Assembly: GCF_003574735.1 (NCBI RefSeq)
Contig: NZ_QORW01000001.1
Span: 124,001 to 188,000, forward strand
Direction of reading: 5' to 3'
From: Dongia deserti
Lineage (GTDB): Bacteria; Pseudomonadota; Alphaproteobacteria; Dongiales; Dongiaceae
Length of the DNA: 64,000 nt
The translations under genes and the position numbers were made by a program. The notes beneath the pieces are model-generated. The model ran no database searches. It was not told where the DNA came from and saw nothing but the letters and a program-made list of their open reading frames with translations. This document shows positions 50,543 through 59,740 of the stretch, piece after piece (position 1 is the first letter of the stretch; every line of letters begins with the position of its first letter).

Positions 50543-50992
50543 TCAATGGAGTTCGCCGCGCCACGCTCCGGTCTCGCTACCACGCGACTCGATAAAAGCC
50601 TTGAAACGCTCCAGGTCTCCTTTAGCTCGGTTGCCAACCAGCCCAAGCGAGGAGCCGACGTTCTCGACCATACCTTCAGGCTCGTATTCCATCTGGAGAG
50701 TGACGCGGCACTTGTTCGACTCCAAAGGCTCGAAGATTGCTCGGCCGGCATTGAACGGCGGAGTGGTCGAGCGCCACGCGATTACCTTATCTGGAACCTG
50801 TTCGGTAATCTCGGAATCGAACTCTCGGGTATGACCAGCGATTTCGACTCTCCAGTGCGTGTGCTTGTCGTCGATCTGCGTGATCTGCTCTACGCCCTCC
50901 ATGAACTTCGGAAACTCTTCGAATTGAGTGAACTGATTGTACGCTGTGGACACGGGCACATCGACTTCAATGTGCTTTTCAATCCGCTCCAT
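50543..50992 (-). CDS. SRPBCC-family (polyketide-cyclase/CoQ10-binding-like) protein
   Basis: Soluble START-like fold, 149 aa. It begins MERIEKHIEVDVPVSTAYNQ with FTQFEEFPKFMEGVEQI, the hallmark of the cyclase/dehydrase COG5637 group often linked to stress or membrane-lipid genes. Ligand and role are unknown. ATG at 50992. Confidence 0.85.
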   Translation of the reverse strand: MERIEKHIEVDVPVSTAYNQFTQFEEFPKFMEGVEQITQIDDKHTHWRVEIAGHTREFDSEITEQVPDKVIAWRSTTPPFNAGRAIFEPLESNKCRVTLQMEYEPEGMVENVGSSLGLVGNRAKGDLERFKAFIESRGSETGAWRGELH

Positions 50993-51270
50993 ATGTCGCC
51001 TCCAGGGTGAAGTAATTGTCGCGTGCTGGTGTGAACAGCGGTGACCGGAGATTGCTCCAACACGGCAGTAGCCTGGACCCTAGCACCTCAACGGCTTCGC
51101 CCGTCGGCGCAAGTCGGAGCTTCAGGTCCGAGGGCAGAAGCGGCGGTACCGATTCACTTCAGGGAGGTCCGGCAGGAAGCGACGGCCGGTGGCGGCTGCG
51201 GTGGCTGACCCGGTTGCGACGGCTGAGATAGCTTGCCGCACCCGAGCTTATCGGAGGCCCTAGAAACGCA

Positions 51271-52311
51271 TTAGGCCAGCTCTTTTTCGATTTCAGCCGC
51301 TGGAATTTCCAATGTTTCCGCAGTAGCGCCCTCGTCGGGCGCGACGCCGAACTGCGGCGCGAGGTCTGGTGCGTAGCGGAGGAGGTCGCCGCGCAAGCGC
51401 AGTAATGCCAGATCCTTTGCCTTCGCTTCCAGCATGGCATCGAACGGTAGCCCTTCGGCAACCCTCATGAATGTCGCGAATTCAAACGGATTGCAGAAAT
51501 CCGCATGTCCGGTGAATACCGGTGGAAGCAGGACCGACTTCATCGTGCCAGATTTATCCTTGCGCTTCACCTCACGCATTTCGGTGCGCGGCGAGGAGAA
51601 ATGAATCTTCGGCACGACGCCGTTGGGCCAAGTCGCCACGAATGAAGCGAGCGTTGGGCGCAGTTCTAGCCGCTCGGGATTGAGGCACCAGAAGTGCTGA
51701 TAGTCGAACACCAGCCTCACGCCAGTGTATCGGTGAATCCAGAGGACATCGGCGGCGCTGAAGCGCAGATCGTCGTTCTCCAGGACCAGGCGGCGCCGCA
51801 CTGGCTCGGGCAAATCGCGCCAGGTCTTGACCCAGCGCGCGCGGCTCGTCGCCGCATCTCCGTAGGTTCCTCCCACATGGATTACGAGCACGGCCTCCGG
51901 ACCAAGTTCCATTCGGTCCAGCATTTCTGCCTGTGAGACGAGGTCGGCAATGCTCTTCTTGACCAGCTCCGCGTCGGGGCTGTTGAGGATGATGTATTGC
52001 GACGGATGAAACGAGAGCCGGATGTCCAGTTGTTTCGCCTTGTCGCCGACCGCCCGCAGCTCGCGTGCGCTTTCTGCGACCATCCTGTGAAACTGTGGCA
52101 TGTCCGGGTGCGTGGCATAGGGCGCTAGGTCCGACGACAGCCGGTACATCGTGATACGACTGCGCCCGAGATAGCTAAGGATCTGATCAATGTACTCGAG
52201 CGAGACTTTGAGGTGCGGGTTGTTCGCCCAGCGCCGCGAGTCGTTACTCTTCATTCCGGGCACGCCCAGCACCTTCACGGCAAACCCAAGCCGGCGAATT
52301 TTTGGGTTCAT
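51271..52311 (-). CDS. uvsE: UV DNA damage endonuclease UvsE
   Basis: TIM-barrel endonuclease of 346 aa that nicks 5' of cyclobutane dimers, 6-4 photoproducts and other lesions. UVDE blocks include RRLGFAVKVLG at the N-terminus, LSFHPSQYIILNSPD, VLVIHVGGTYGD, RLVLENDDLRFSAADVLWI and RLVFDYQHFWCLN, which provide His/Glu/Asp metal ligands of the barrel. ATG at 52311 overlaps the DHH-protein stop (ATGA). The enzyme class is patchily distributed in bacteria, consistent with accessory DNA. Confidence 0.93.
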   Translation of the reverse strand: MNPKIRRLGFAVKVLGVPGMKSNDSRRWANNPHLKVSLEYIDQILSYLGRSRITMYRLSSDLAPYATHPDMPQFHRMVAESARELRAVGDKAKQLDIRLSFHPSQYIILNSPDAELVKKSIADLVSQAEMLDRMELGPEAVLVIHVGGTYGDAATSRARWVKTWRDLPEPVRRRLVLENDDLRFSAADVLWIHRYTGVRLVFDYQHFWCLNPERLELRPTLASFVATWPNGVVPKIHFSSPRTEMREVKRKDKSGTMKSVLLPPVFTGHADFCNPFEFATFMRVAEGLPFDAMLEAKAKDLALLRLRGDLLRYAPDLAPQFGVAPDEGATAETLEIPAAEIEKELA

Positions 52312-53360
52312 GCCGAATCCCCGGCCGAAATGCTTGCAGCCTCGCCAAGCCCGAGGGAGCGCGCAAAGGCGTTCCACGCTGCCGGTCGCAACGCGCCACC
52401 CGTCGCGCGCCGATGCCCGCTCCCGTAGGCTTCGTCAGCGCCGGGAGGCGCGTGATCGCGCAGGAAGGCGATGAGATCCTCATCGCGGTCGGTCCGCGCG
52501 GCGAAATGGATCCAGCCCGGCCGGTAGCCGGTGTTTGCCGCAATCACGATCCGATCCTTCAGTCGCGCCCGCCAGGACTGCGCCACGAGCGGATGGATCT
52601 GGCATGGCGAGTGAAGCAGGACGAGAGCCACGGGCCCAGCAATCTTCGGAGGCAGACGTTTCGCGGCTTCGAGCGCTCGTTTGACTTCATCTCGCGCGGC
52701 CTCGAGCACAGCGGTTTCCGGATTCTGGCGCGAGAGTGCCTTTTGCGGCGAGTCGGCCTTCAGCAACAGCGCGAGCGCAGGACCTGCGTCGCCCGTCGCG
52801 CTGCGCCGCGCGGCATTGATCAGAGCCGCCGCCTTGCGCAGCGGGGTGACGCCATACCGCCGCCGAGCCTCCCCCATCTCCGGGAAAGCGGCGCTCTCGG
52901 CCATGTCGCCGACGATGCCAAGAGCCGCCAGCCAGAGCAGGTCGTCTGCCGGCCCGAGGCTCGCCGTGCAGCGGTAGGCGAGAAGGCTGGAGGTGGGGAT
53001 GGGATCTTCGTGGAAGCCCGATATGACAATCGCCTCGTCGGGAACGCCGGCCGGCACGTGGTGATCGATGAGAATGGTCGGGCAGTCGGCGCGAATGGAC
53101 CCCGCGCGCACGCCGAGGTCGGTGGCGATGATACCGCCAATCGCGCTCGCCGCGACTTCCCCGCGGAACTCGGCGGACCAGGGATTCTCGCCTCTGCCGA
53201 GGATGCGCAGCCTCACGCGGCGCCCGACCCGCGGGAGCGCACGCGCGAGGATCGCCGCGGCCGACAAGCCATCGGCATCGTTGTGGGAGACGAGCAGGAT
53301 GTCATCGCGCAGAAGCGTCAGGTGATCCCGGAACTCCGCCGCTCGGGCCACACGTAGCAT
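52308..53360 (-). CDS. DHH-family phosphoesterase
   Basis: Phosphoesterase of about 350 aa with the DHH-superfamily motifs in order: VSHNDADGLSAAAI (motif I, DAD), ATDLGV (II) and TILIDHHVPAG (III, DHH). A DHHA1-like C-terminal part contains GYRPGWIHFAARTDRD and GADEAYGSGHRRATGGAL, the GSGHRRATGG block. It resembles single-strand exonuclease RecJ relatives or nanoRNase-type enzymes. ATG at 53360 with TGAGG 6 nt upstream. Translationally coupled to uvsE, suggesting a joint role in DNA or nucleotide damage clearance. Confidence 0.85.
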   Translation of the reverse strand: MLRVARAAEFRDHLTLLRDDILLVSHNDADGLSAAAILARALPRVGRRVRLRILGRGENPWSAEFRGEVAASAIGGIIATDLGVRAGSIRADCPTILIDHHVPAGVPDEAIVISGFHEDPIPTSSLLAYRCTASLGPADDLLWLAALGIVGDMAESAAFPEMGEARRRYGVTPLRKAAALINAARRSATGDAGPALALLLKADSPQKALSRQNPETAVLEAARDEVKRALEAAKRLPPKIAGPVALVLLHSPCQIHPLVAQSWRARLKDRIVIAANTGYRPGWIHFAARTDRDEDLIAFLRDHAPPGADEAYGSGHRRATGGALRPAAWNAFARSLGLGEAASISAGDSA

Positions 53361-53765
53361 CCTAGCCTCAGCCACCGGCGAGCCCCAACGTGCGATGGGG
53401 TGTAAAACGGCACGAAGATCGTGTGAATATCGCCGCGAGCGCAACCGCAGCATCATGATTTTGGCTCGGGCACGTCGCGCAACCCCCGCAACGGGCTCGC
53501 CCCTGAGGCCGCCGGCAGCCCTCAAGTTCCCGCCGCGTGGTCAGCGCGAGATTGCGCCGGCCCTGCCTGATTCGGCCCCGTCGCGGGCGACTTTCGCCCG
53601 CGGTTACCCGCCTCCTGTAGGGCAGCTGCGGCATCGCTCCTCACGTGGCAGCAAGCAAAGCTCGTGCGGTGCTTGGCAGGTGAACCGCCAAGCGAGGCCT
53701 CCGGTTCCGGTACCGGAGCCGAGCGCGGCAGCCTTCTCGGTCCGGCGATTGCCGACCGGTGATTC

Positions 53766-54103
53766 TTGTGGCCGAATCTCGCCTATTTATCCCCGGCACC
53801 GCTGCTCGTTGCGGCGACAAGCTGCGACATCCACCGGCCATTCGGCAGGGAAAAACGTGGCACGTGCTCCCATTTCTCCTCGCAATGGTGCTTTCCTGCT
53901 CGGCTTTCTCGGCTTGGCCATCAGCCTTTGGCCAAATATCGTCCCGCGGAGCGTCAACTTTCACGAAGCCCCAGCTCCTCAGTCGAACCAGGTGTTCCTG
54001 CTGTTGGGTATGCTCATTCTTCTCCCGGTGTTCGCTCGGCTATGTGGCCTACGCGTACTGGGTGCTTCGTGGTCGGGCGGGAGAGGGTATGGGTACAAGT
54101 GAC
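53766..54103 (+). pseudogene. Relic of cydB (cytochrome bd oxidase subunit II), C-terminal part
   Basis: Three frames together spell the CydB C-terminus in order: WPNLAYLSPAPLLVAA (from about 53769), then in another frame GFLGLAISLWPNIVPRSVNF and SNQVFLLLGMLILLPV (about 53898-54028), then in a third frame LGYVAYAYWVLRGR (about 54032-54074). At least two frameshifts separate the pieces and there is no upstream two-thirds of the gene. The rest of the 1-kb gap from 53361 to 54414 shows no intact gene. Confidence 0.8.
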
Positions 54104-54414
54104 ACTGTTCGAGGTGTTCCGACGGGATGGCAGCGTGTTGTTCGCCGCCAACGAGCTGATTTGGTTCGGAGGTTGGGGCCCAACGAGCCGCCCTGATGCT
54201 GGGCTGTTTAGCGGGCGGCTGGCGGCGCTTGACTCGCTGCCTCTTTGACACGAGCGCGTCGCACCGCCCGACCAGCGGCTATCATCTCGGCCCACTGTAA
54301 GCTGGGTGCGCTCCCAAATGCACACGCAGCCCGCGTGAAAGGGAACTACTACTGGCCATCGCAAGTTCGCGTTGGTTCGCCGTGACACGTTCCGGCCTTG
54401 CATGGAGACTTGCG

Positions 54415-54642
54415 ATGAAAGCGGTAAATCTGATCACACTTGTTCTCATCATCATTGGCGGTATCAACTGGGGGCTCGTCGGCGCCTTCCAGTTCGATCT
54501 CGTCGCGGCGATCTTCGGCGGGCAAAATGCTGCGCTCGCCCGCGTCGTCTATGTTCTGGTCGGCCTCTCGGCCTTGTGGCAGCTGATCCCGTTTTCCCGT
54601 GCGATCAGTGTAGGCGAGGTCCAGGCCGAGCGGCACGGCTGA
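54415..54642 (+). CDS. DUF378 domain-containing membrane protein
   Basis: Two-helix membrane protein, 75 aa, matching DUF378: MKAVNLITLVLIIIGGINWG at the start, FDLVAAIFGG and a second helix RVVYVLVGLSALWQLIPF. The INWGLVG motif is characteristic. ATG at 54415 has GGAGA about 6 nt upstream. Function of the family is unknown. Lies among relic DNA. Confidence 0.88.
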   Translation: MKAVNLITLVLIIIGGINWGLVGAFQFDLVAAIFGGQNAALARVVYVLVGLSALWQLIPFSRAISVGEVQAERHG

Positions 54643-54990
54643 CAAAGCGCGCTTTCAAAAGGAGACAAGTCGGCACACAATCGCAGAGCAAGCAGCGCGC
54701 ACGGGCGCGTCTGCTCGCAGTTCTTCCGCCGCGGCTGCTACTCCAGGAGCAGACGCGTCGGGTCTCATTGCGCGCCATCAGGACCTAGAAGGCCCCGGAC
54801 TGTGTGGGCCCCGGTTGGCACGATTTTGGTGCAGCAGCGAGCTCGTGAGTTGGCCTATCGCGCGGTTCAAATACGCCGAGGTCAAGCATGAGCTTGCTCG
54901 CCGACGCACACACCTGGAGCGACGCCACAGAGCGAGTGGCGTCTGCGACGTCTTCATGGAACGAAGAAGCCGAAGCGCCGTTCTTCACGC
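54643..54990. other. Gap without a recognisable gene
   Basis: About 350 bp between the DUF378 and SemiSWEET genes. Both strands hold only short frames of skewed composition. I see no RNA gene, repeat or pseudogene similarity. Confidence 0.5.
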
Positions 54991-55272
54991 ATGGACGTAC
55001 TCACGAACCTGCTGGGGGGCCTCGCGGCATTTCTGACGACCATCGCCAACGTTCCACAAGTGATCAAATGCTTCCGCACCGGTAGGTCCGGCGACCTCTC
55101 GAAGAAGATGCTCATCGCATTAAGCCTTGGATTTGCGCTTTGGCTTACGTACGGGCTGCTGCGCGATGATCTGATCATCGCTGCCGCGAATGCGATCAGC
55201 CTCGGCCTAGTCGCAATCCTGCTCGGCTTCAAATGGCGTGAGCGCAACGAGCTCGCCGAACCCGATCCCTGA
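54991..55272 (+). CDS. SemiSWEET-type sugar transporter
   Basis: Three-helix PQ-loop protein, 93 aa, the bacterial half-size homologue of SWEET carriers, which works as a dimer. The PQ motif is in TTIANVPQVIKCFRTGRSGD; further segments are LSLGFALWLTYGLLRDD and IIAAANAISLGLVAILLGFK. It probably moves small sugars by facilitated diffusion. Standalone; the sugar is unknown. Confidence 0.92.
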   Translation: MDVLTNLLGGLAAFLTTIANVPQVIKCFRTGRSGDLSKKMLIALSLGFALWLTYGLLRDDLIIAAANAISLGLVAILLGFKWRERNELAEPDP

Positions 55273-55343
55273 AAACATCCTCGTCTCCGCGCTTGCAAGT
55301 TCCCCGGGCTGGCGTTAGAACATATCATGAACAGGAGTGCTGA

Positions 55344-56573
55344 ATGCCCCTGAACACATTGCAGAAACTAGAGATTTTGGCTGACGCAGCGAAATACGAT
55401 GCGTCCTGCGTCTCCTCCGGTGGAGACAAGAGAAATGCCGGGTCGGGCCTCGGCTCGGTCACCGGGCAGGGCATCTGCCACGCCTTCACGCCGGATGGCC
55501 GATGCGTTTCGCTGCTGAAAATCTTGCTGACGAATTTTTGCATCTATGACTGCGCCTACTGTGTCAGCCGCCGATCGAGCGATGTGCCTCGGGCACGCTT
55601 CTCCGTGGAAGAGGTGGTGAAGCTCACCCTCGATCTCTACCGACGCAATTGCATCGAGGGGCTGTTCCTGTCGTCGGGGATTGCACGTTCAGCCGACCAG
55701 ACGATGGAGGAACTCATCCGCGTCGCGAAGACCCTGCGAGAGGAGCATCAGTTCCGAGGTTACATCCACCTGAAGACGATTCCCGGCGCTTCTCCCGAGT
55801 TGATCGCCGAGGCTGGCCGCTATGCCGATCGCCTGTCGATGAATGTCGAGATGCCCAGCGACGCTGCGCTCGCTGCCCTTGCGCCGGAGAAATCGGCGGT
55901 TGAAATCAAGCGCGGTCTGGCGCGCACCCGCAGCCACATCGATGCCGCGGCAGAGCCCTCGCGTGGATCGGCGCGTCCGCCACGCTACGCTCCGGCGGGA
56001 CAAAGTACGCAGATGGTGATCGGTGCGGATCCATCCACTGATCTCGATATCCTGCGTGCCAGCTCCAATTTCTACGCCTCCTACGCGCTCAAGCGTGTCT
56101 ACTACTCCGCCTTCAGTCCCACGGGCCACGCGTCACCGCAATTGCCCAACCACGCTACACCGCTGGTGCGCGAGCATCGCCTGTACCAGGCCGACTGGCT
56201 GCTGCGGTTCTACGGATTTTCGCTCCCGGAGGTCGAGAGCACATTGGCGAACGGCATGCTGGACGCCGCAGTGGATCCGAAGCTGGCCTGGGCGCTGGCG
56301 CATCGAGACGCGTTCCCAGTGGACGTCAACCGAGCGAGCCGCGAGAGCTTGCTGCGCGTGCCTGGTCTCGGGACGCGGTCGGTCGACCGTATTGTTGCCG
56401 CGCGCCGCCACTGCAGGCTGCGGCTGAAAGACGTGGCGCGCCTTACATCCTCTCTGGCACGCGTGCGGCCGTTCATCGTGACGCCCGACTGGCGGCCAAA
56501 AAGCCTGTTAGAGGATGCGACTCTGCGACACCGTCTCGCACCAGCACCGCAACAACTTGCATTGGCACTATGA
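55344..56573 (+). CDS. Putative DNA modification/repair radical SAM protein (UDG-linked family)
   Basis: Radical SAM enzyme, 409 aa. The cluster motif is NFCIYDCAYCVSRRSSD (CxxxCxxC). The C-terminus has a helix-hairpin-helix, LLRVPGLGTRSVDRIVAARR, a DNA-binding element. The sequence layout (KLEILADAAKYDASCVSSGG at the start) is that of the conserved radical SAM family found next to UDG-superfamily proteins. Its stop overlaps the udgX ATG by 4 nt. Substrate and reaction are not established for the family. Confidence 0.9.
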   Translation: MPLNTLQKLEILADAAKYDASCVSSGGDKRNAGSGLGSVTGQGICHAFTPDGRCVSLLKILLTNFCIYDCAYCVSRRSSDVPRARFSVEEVVKLTLDLYRRNCIEGLFLSSGIARSADQTMEELIRVAKTLREEHQFRGYIHLKTIPGASPELIAEAGRYADRLSMNVEMPSDAALAALAPEKSAVEIKRGLARTRSHIDAAAEPSRGSARPPRYAPAGQSTQMVIGADPSTDLDILRASSNFYASYALKRVYYSAFSPTGHASPQLPNHATPLVREHRLYQADWLLRFYGFSLPEVESTLANGMLDAAVDPKLAWALAHRDAFPVDVNRASRESLLRVPGLGTRSVDRIVAARRHCRLRLKDVARLTSSLARVRPFIVTPDWRPKSLLEDATLRHRLAPAPQQLALAL

Positions 56574-58003
56574 TGGCACTTCGTTCCGTCACAGTGCCGC
56601 CGGATGGCGGCGACGATACTTTCCGGAGGATCGCGCGGTCCTGCCTTGCGCAGGGGCTGCATCCCGACGAGGTGGTCTTCGACGCGGACGGCACTGGTTC
56701 GCTCTTCGAGCCAGCGGAGCCACGCGATGCGCCTACGATCCTCATGCCGCGGCGCTTCGTCGAGCTTGTCTCGGACGTGGTCTGCCACAGCGCCGAGGAT
56801 CGGTTTGCACTGCTCTATCGGCTGTTGTGGCGTGTTCAAGCGGGCGAGCGCAATGTGCTCGAGCAAGCAGCGGATCCCGATGTGCAGCGCGCGCAGCAAT
56901 ACGCCAAGGCGGTGGCGCGCGATGTCTACCGCATGCACGCCTTCACGCGCTTCAGGGAGCGAATGATCGAGGGCAGGCCCATGTTCGTGGCCTGGTTCGA
57001 GCCGCAGCACAACGTGTTGCGGAAGGCAGCGCCATTTTTTGCCGATCGCTTCACCAACATGGACTGGATCATCGCGACGCCTTGCGGCACCGCTGCGTGG
57101 CAAGACAAGTCTCTGCACTTCGGGCCACCTGTCGCACGGCCTCCGAAGCAGGACGATGCCGTTCTCGATGAGGTGTGGAGCACCTATTACCGCATCACCT
57201 TCAATCCCGCACGCCTGCGCGTGAACGCGATGCTGGCCCAGATGCCCAAGCGCCACTGGCCGACCATGCCGGAGACCACATCGATGCCCCAGCTTGTGAG
57301 GACGGCGCGCACTCGGGTGAAAGAGATGGAGCAACGCGCGCCTGACCGGCCGCCTCGGTTTGCGGACGTGCTGTCGGAGCGGCAGCTCGGCGCAGCGGGC
57401 GAGGCGCCGCCCCCATGGGAGGCGCTGAAGGAAGCGGCGCACGCCTGCAGGCAATGTCCGCTCCACGCTGCGGCGACGCAGATGGTTTTCGGCGAAGGGC
57501 CGTTAAGCGCCAGCATGGTCTTCGTTGGAGAGCAGCCGGGCGACCAGGAGGACTTGCAGGGACGGCCCTTCGTCGGGCCGGCTGGGCAGGTCTTTGATCG
57601 TGCCCTCGCCCAGGCCGGTATCGACCGAGGCGCTGTCTACGTGACGAACGCCGTGAAGCACTTCAAATTTGAACCGCGTGGAAAGCGCCGCATCCATCAG
57701 AAACCGGGCACGATCGAGGTGACGGCCTGCCGCCACTGGCTTCGGGGTGAATTGGACCTGATCAGGCCGAAGCTCGTTGTCAGTCTGGGCGCAACCGCGG
57801 CTCTCAGCTTGGCTGGCCGTCCCGTGCCGGTGACCAAGGAGCGAGGGTCAATTCAATCTTGGAGCGGCAGGGCGGTCCTGGTCACCGTCCACCCGTCATA
57901 TCTTTTGCGCCTGCCAGACCCCGATGTTGCCGCGGCGGAGTACGATCGGTTCGTGGCCGACCTCCGGCGGGCGAAACTCTGGTGCGAACGCGCAGAGCAA
58001 TAA
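56570..58003 (+). CDS. UdgX-type uracil-DNA glycosylase (uracil-DNA crosslinking) with N-terminal DUF4130 domain
   Basis: Two-domain protein, 477 aa. The N-terminal half resembles the DUF4130 domain. The C-terminal UDG domain has motif A VFVGEQPGDQEDLQGRPFVG, an iron-sulfur Cys pattern beginning ACRQCPL, and motif HPSYLLRLP. The loop KRRIHQ at residues 372-377 is the UdgX signature KRRIH, whose His forms a covalent bond with the abasic sugar after uracil removal in the mycobacterial enzyme. It is translationally coupled to the radical SAM gene. Confidence 0.92.
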   Translation: MMALRSVTVPPDGGDDTFRRIARSCLAQGLHPDEVVFDADGTGSLFEPAEPRDAPTILMPRRFVELVSDVVCHSAEDRFALLYRLLWRVQAGERNVLEQAADPDVQRAQQYAKAVARDVYRMHAFTRFRERMIEGRPMFVAWFEPQHNVLRKAAPFFADRFTNMDWIIATPCGTAAWQDKSLHFGPPVARPPKQDDAVLDEVWSTYYRITFNPARLRVNAMLAQMPKRHWPTMPETTSMPQLVRTARTRVKEMEQRAPDRPPRFADVLSERQLGAAGEAPPPWEALKEAAHACRQCPLHAAATQMVFGEGPLSASMVFVGEQPGDQEDLQGRPFVGPAGQVFDRALAQAGIDRGAVYVTNAVKHFKFEPRGKRRIHQKPGTIEVTACRHWLRGELDLIRPKLVVSLGATAALSLAGRPVPVTKERGSIQSWSGRAVLVTVHPSYLLRLPDPDVAAAEYDRFVADLRRAKLWCERAEQ

Positions 58004-58066
58004 AGCCCTTAAATCTCGGCGTTTCAGTGAACTCGTCCTATGGCAAATGGATGGAAGGCTCTTCTG

Positions 58067-58290
58067 TCATTCCGGGAGTCCCGCTTTGCGCAGGCCGCCC
58101 GAGAAGACGGCGAGGTCTTCCGGCCGGCGGATCGGGACCAATCCGTCAGGCTGGAGACGCGGAGGGCCGGATCGAGCTGGCGCAGGCACTGCATCGCTCG
58201 TTGCGCCTCGTCAGTCCGTCCGGCGAGCGCGTGATTGGCCGCGATGATGGCTACCAATATCAGAAAGCTGGGGAGGTCCCGGAACGACTT
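58067..58290 (-). pseudogene. Relic of an adenylate/guanylate cyclase-type TPR protein C-terminus
   Basis: On the minus strand one frame reads VAIIAANHALAGRTDEAQRA then CLRQLDPALRVSSL, the TPR tail common in class III cyclases with TPR repeats. A shift near 58140-58150 continues into VPIRRPEDLAVFSGGLRKAG with LPE and a stop at 58067-58069, the usual end of such proteins. An in-frame stop near 58293 cuts it off upstream. The rest of 58004-58786 holds only this relic and the repeat at 58347. Confidence 0.65.
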
Positions 58291-58346
58291 CTCATGGAGT
58301 CGTCATGGCGCTGGACCGGGGCCGGATCGCGCGACTCTCCTGGCAG

Positions 58347-58393
58347 TTAACGCATTGATTTTCCAGTGCCCACCTTCATCCAGCCCGGTGCGC
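58347..58393. repeat. Diverged dispersed repeat, copy A
   Basis: About 47 bp sharing roughly three-quarters of its bases with 62949-62994, including TTCCAGTGCCCA and CATCCAG in the same order. Both copies lie in decayed gaps flanking the ATP-grasp cluster. In one minus-strand frame both spell a GHW-x-IN-x-L peptide, so they may be remnants of a shared coding family. Confidence 0.4.
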
Positions 58394-58786
58394 CAGGATT
58401 GTCCTTTGTGCTCAAGATCGCTGCGCCATCGGTAGCCCGCCGGCTGAGGAAGCACTGCTCGGCACGAAGCTCGCCGGGGTGGACCATGAAATGGCAGTCA
58501 TGGGCCAACCTTCGGTGGTGATTCGCGGATTGAGCCACTTGTCCCCGGACCGTATATTCGACGGCGATTCCTCGTTGGCTTCTGAGAGCGCTGCGGGCGC
58601 TCTCATTCGTGGAAACGCCGTATCAGGTAGAAGCCGAGAAGGGTGAGGGCTGTAGGGGCGATCTTGTGTTGACTATTTCTCGCAGGTTGGAACCGTTGAT
58701 GAGTCCCAGGAACGGATGCGACGCGGAGCCCGGTTCGATCGCGAGGATCACCGGAGGGATGTAAGCCGGATCGAGATGACAAGATC

Positions 58787-59740
58787 ATGCTCCATGTCGC
58801 AATCGTCGTCCATCGTCATGACCGGTTTGATCGGCTCGACTACTGGCTCCGGGCGATCTCTGAGTGCTGGCTCGAAAGCGGCATTCGTGTCAGCGTGGTT
58901 AAAAAGCCCAAGGCCCGTGTAGATGCCGACCTTGCAATCCTGCATGTCGATCTCACCGTCATACCCCAGGAATACCTCGCTTGCGTCCGACGCTTTGTCG
59001 TGACCGTCAATGGGGAGGTTTCCGATATCTCCAAACGTGCGATCAGCACGAACTTGCTTGACCGCGGGGATCGCTACGAAGGCCCGGTGATCGTCAAGAC
59101 CAATCGGAATTGCGCTGGCTACCCGGAAGAGCGTATTGCCAGGAATGGCTGGAAGTCGCGCAAGCGCAGACACATCGTCAGAAGCGCCCTCGATCACTTC
59201 AAGGAAGGATACATTCGTGCCCGACGACGGCGGCGATATGGCTCCGACAGCGCATTCCTCGATTACACTGTCTTCGATTCAATGACCGAGGTCCCGGACG
59301 CTGTTTGGAGCGACAACGACCTGGTTGTCGAGCGCTTCCTGCCAGAGAGGATCAACGGCCGCTATTGCATCCGCACGTGGCTATTCTTCGGCGACCAGGA
59401 TCGACATGCGATCTTCTTCTCTCACGACCCGGTCATAAAATCGCACAACATTGTCGACTTTGAGCGGCTCTCCGAAGTGCCCGAAGAGTTGCGGCAGATC
59501 CGTCGGAATCTGAAGTTCGACTTCGGAAAGTTCGATTACACGATGGTGGATGGCCGGCCCGTGCTGTTCGACGCCAACCGCACGCCGACGATCGGGGATT
59601 TTCCGAAGGAACGGTATCTTCCCCTTGCCAAGTCTCTTGCCACGGGCATCGGCGCCTTCGTGCGAGACCCACTCGAGCTCAAGCCGCAACCGCCAGCACC
59701 GCCGGAGCCGGCAGGAAACGACAGAATGGAGGAAGCGTGA
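58787..59740 (+). CDS. ATP-grasp-like protein, probable carboxylate-amine ligase
   Basis: Protein of 317 aa, first of a three-gene coupled unit. The C-terminal half has the ATP-grasp layout: VIVKTNRNCAGYPEE (ATP-loop lysine), DLVVERFLPERINGRYCIR (hinge and Glu), FDYTMVDGRPVLFDANRTPT with the DxN-type metal ligands followed by a PTIGD end. The N-terminal RVDADLAILHVDLTVIPQEY is a pre-ATP-grasp-like Rossmann segment. It should form an amide or thioester bond using ATP; the substrate is unknown. ATG at 58787; GTGA overlap with the next gene. Confidence 0.7.
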   Translation: MLHVAIVVHRHDRFDRLDYWLRAISECWLESGIRVSVVKKPKARVDADLAILHVDLTVIPQEYLACVRRFVVTVNGEVSDISKRAISTNLLDRGDRYEGPVIVKTNRNCAGYPEERIARNGWKSRKRRHIVRSALDHFKEGYIRARRRRRYGSDSAFLDYTVFDSMTEVPDAVWSDNDLVVERFLPERINGRYCIRTWLFFGDQDRHAIFFSHDPVIKSHNIVDFERLSEVPEELRQIRRNLKFDFGKFDYTMVDGRPVLFDANRTPTIGDFPKERYLPLAKSLATGIGAFVRDPLELKPQPPAPPEPAGNDRMEEA

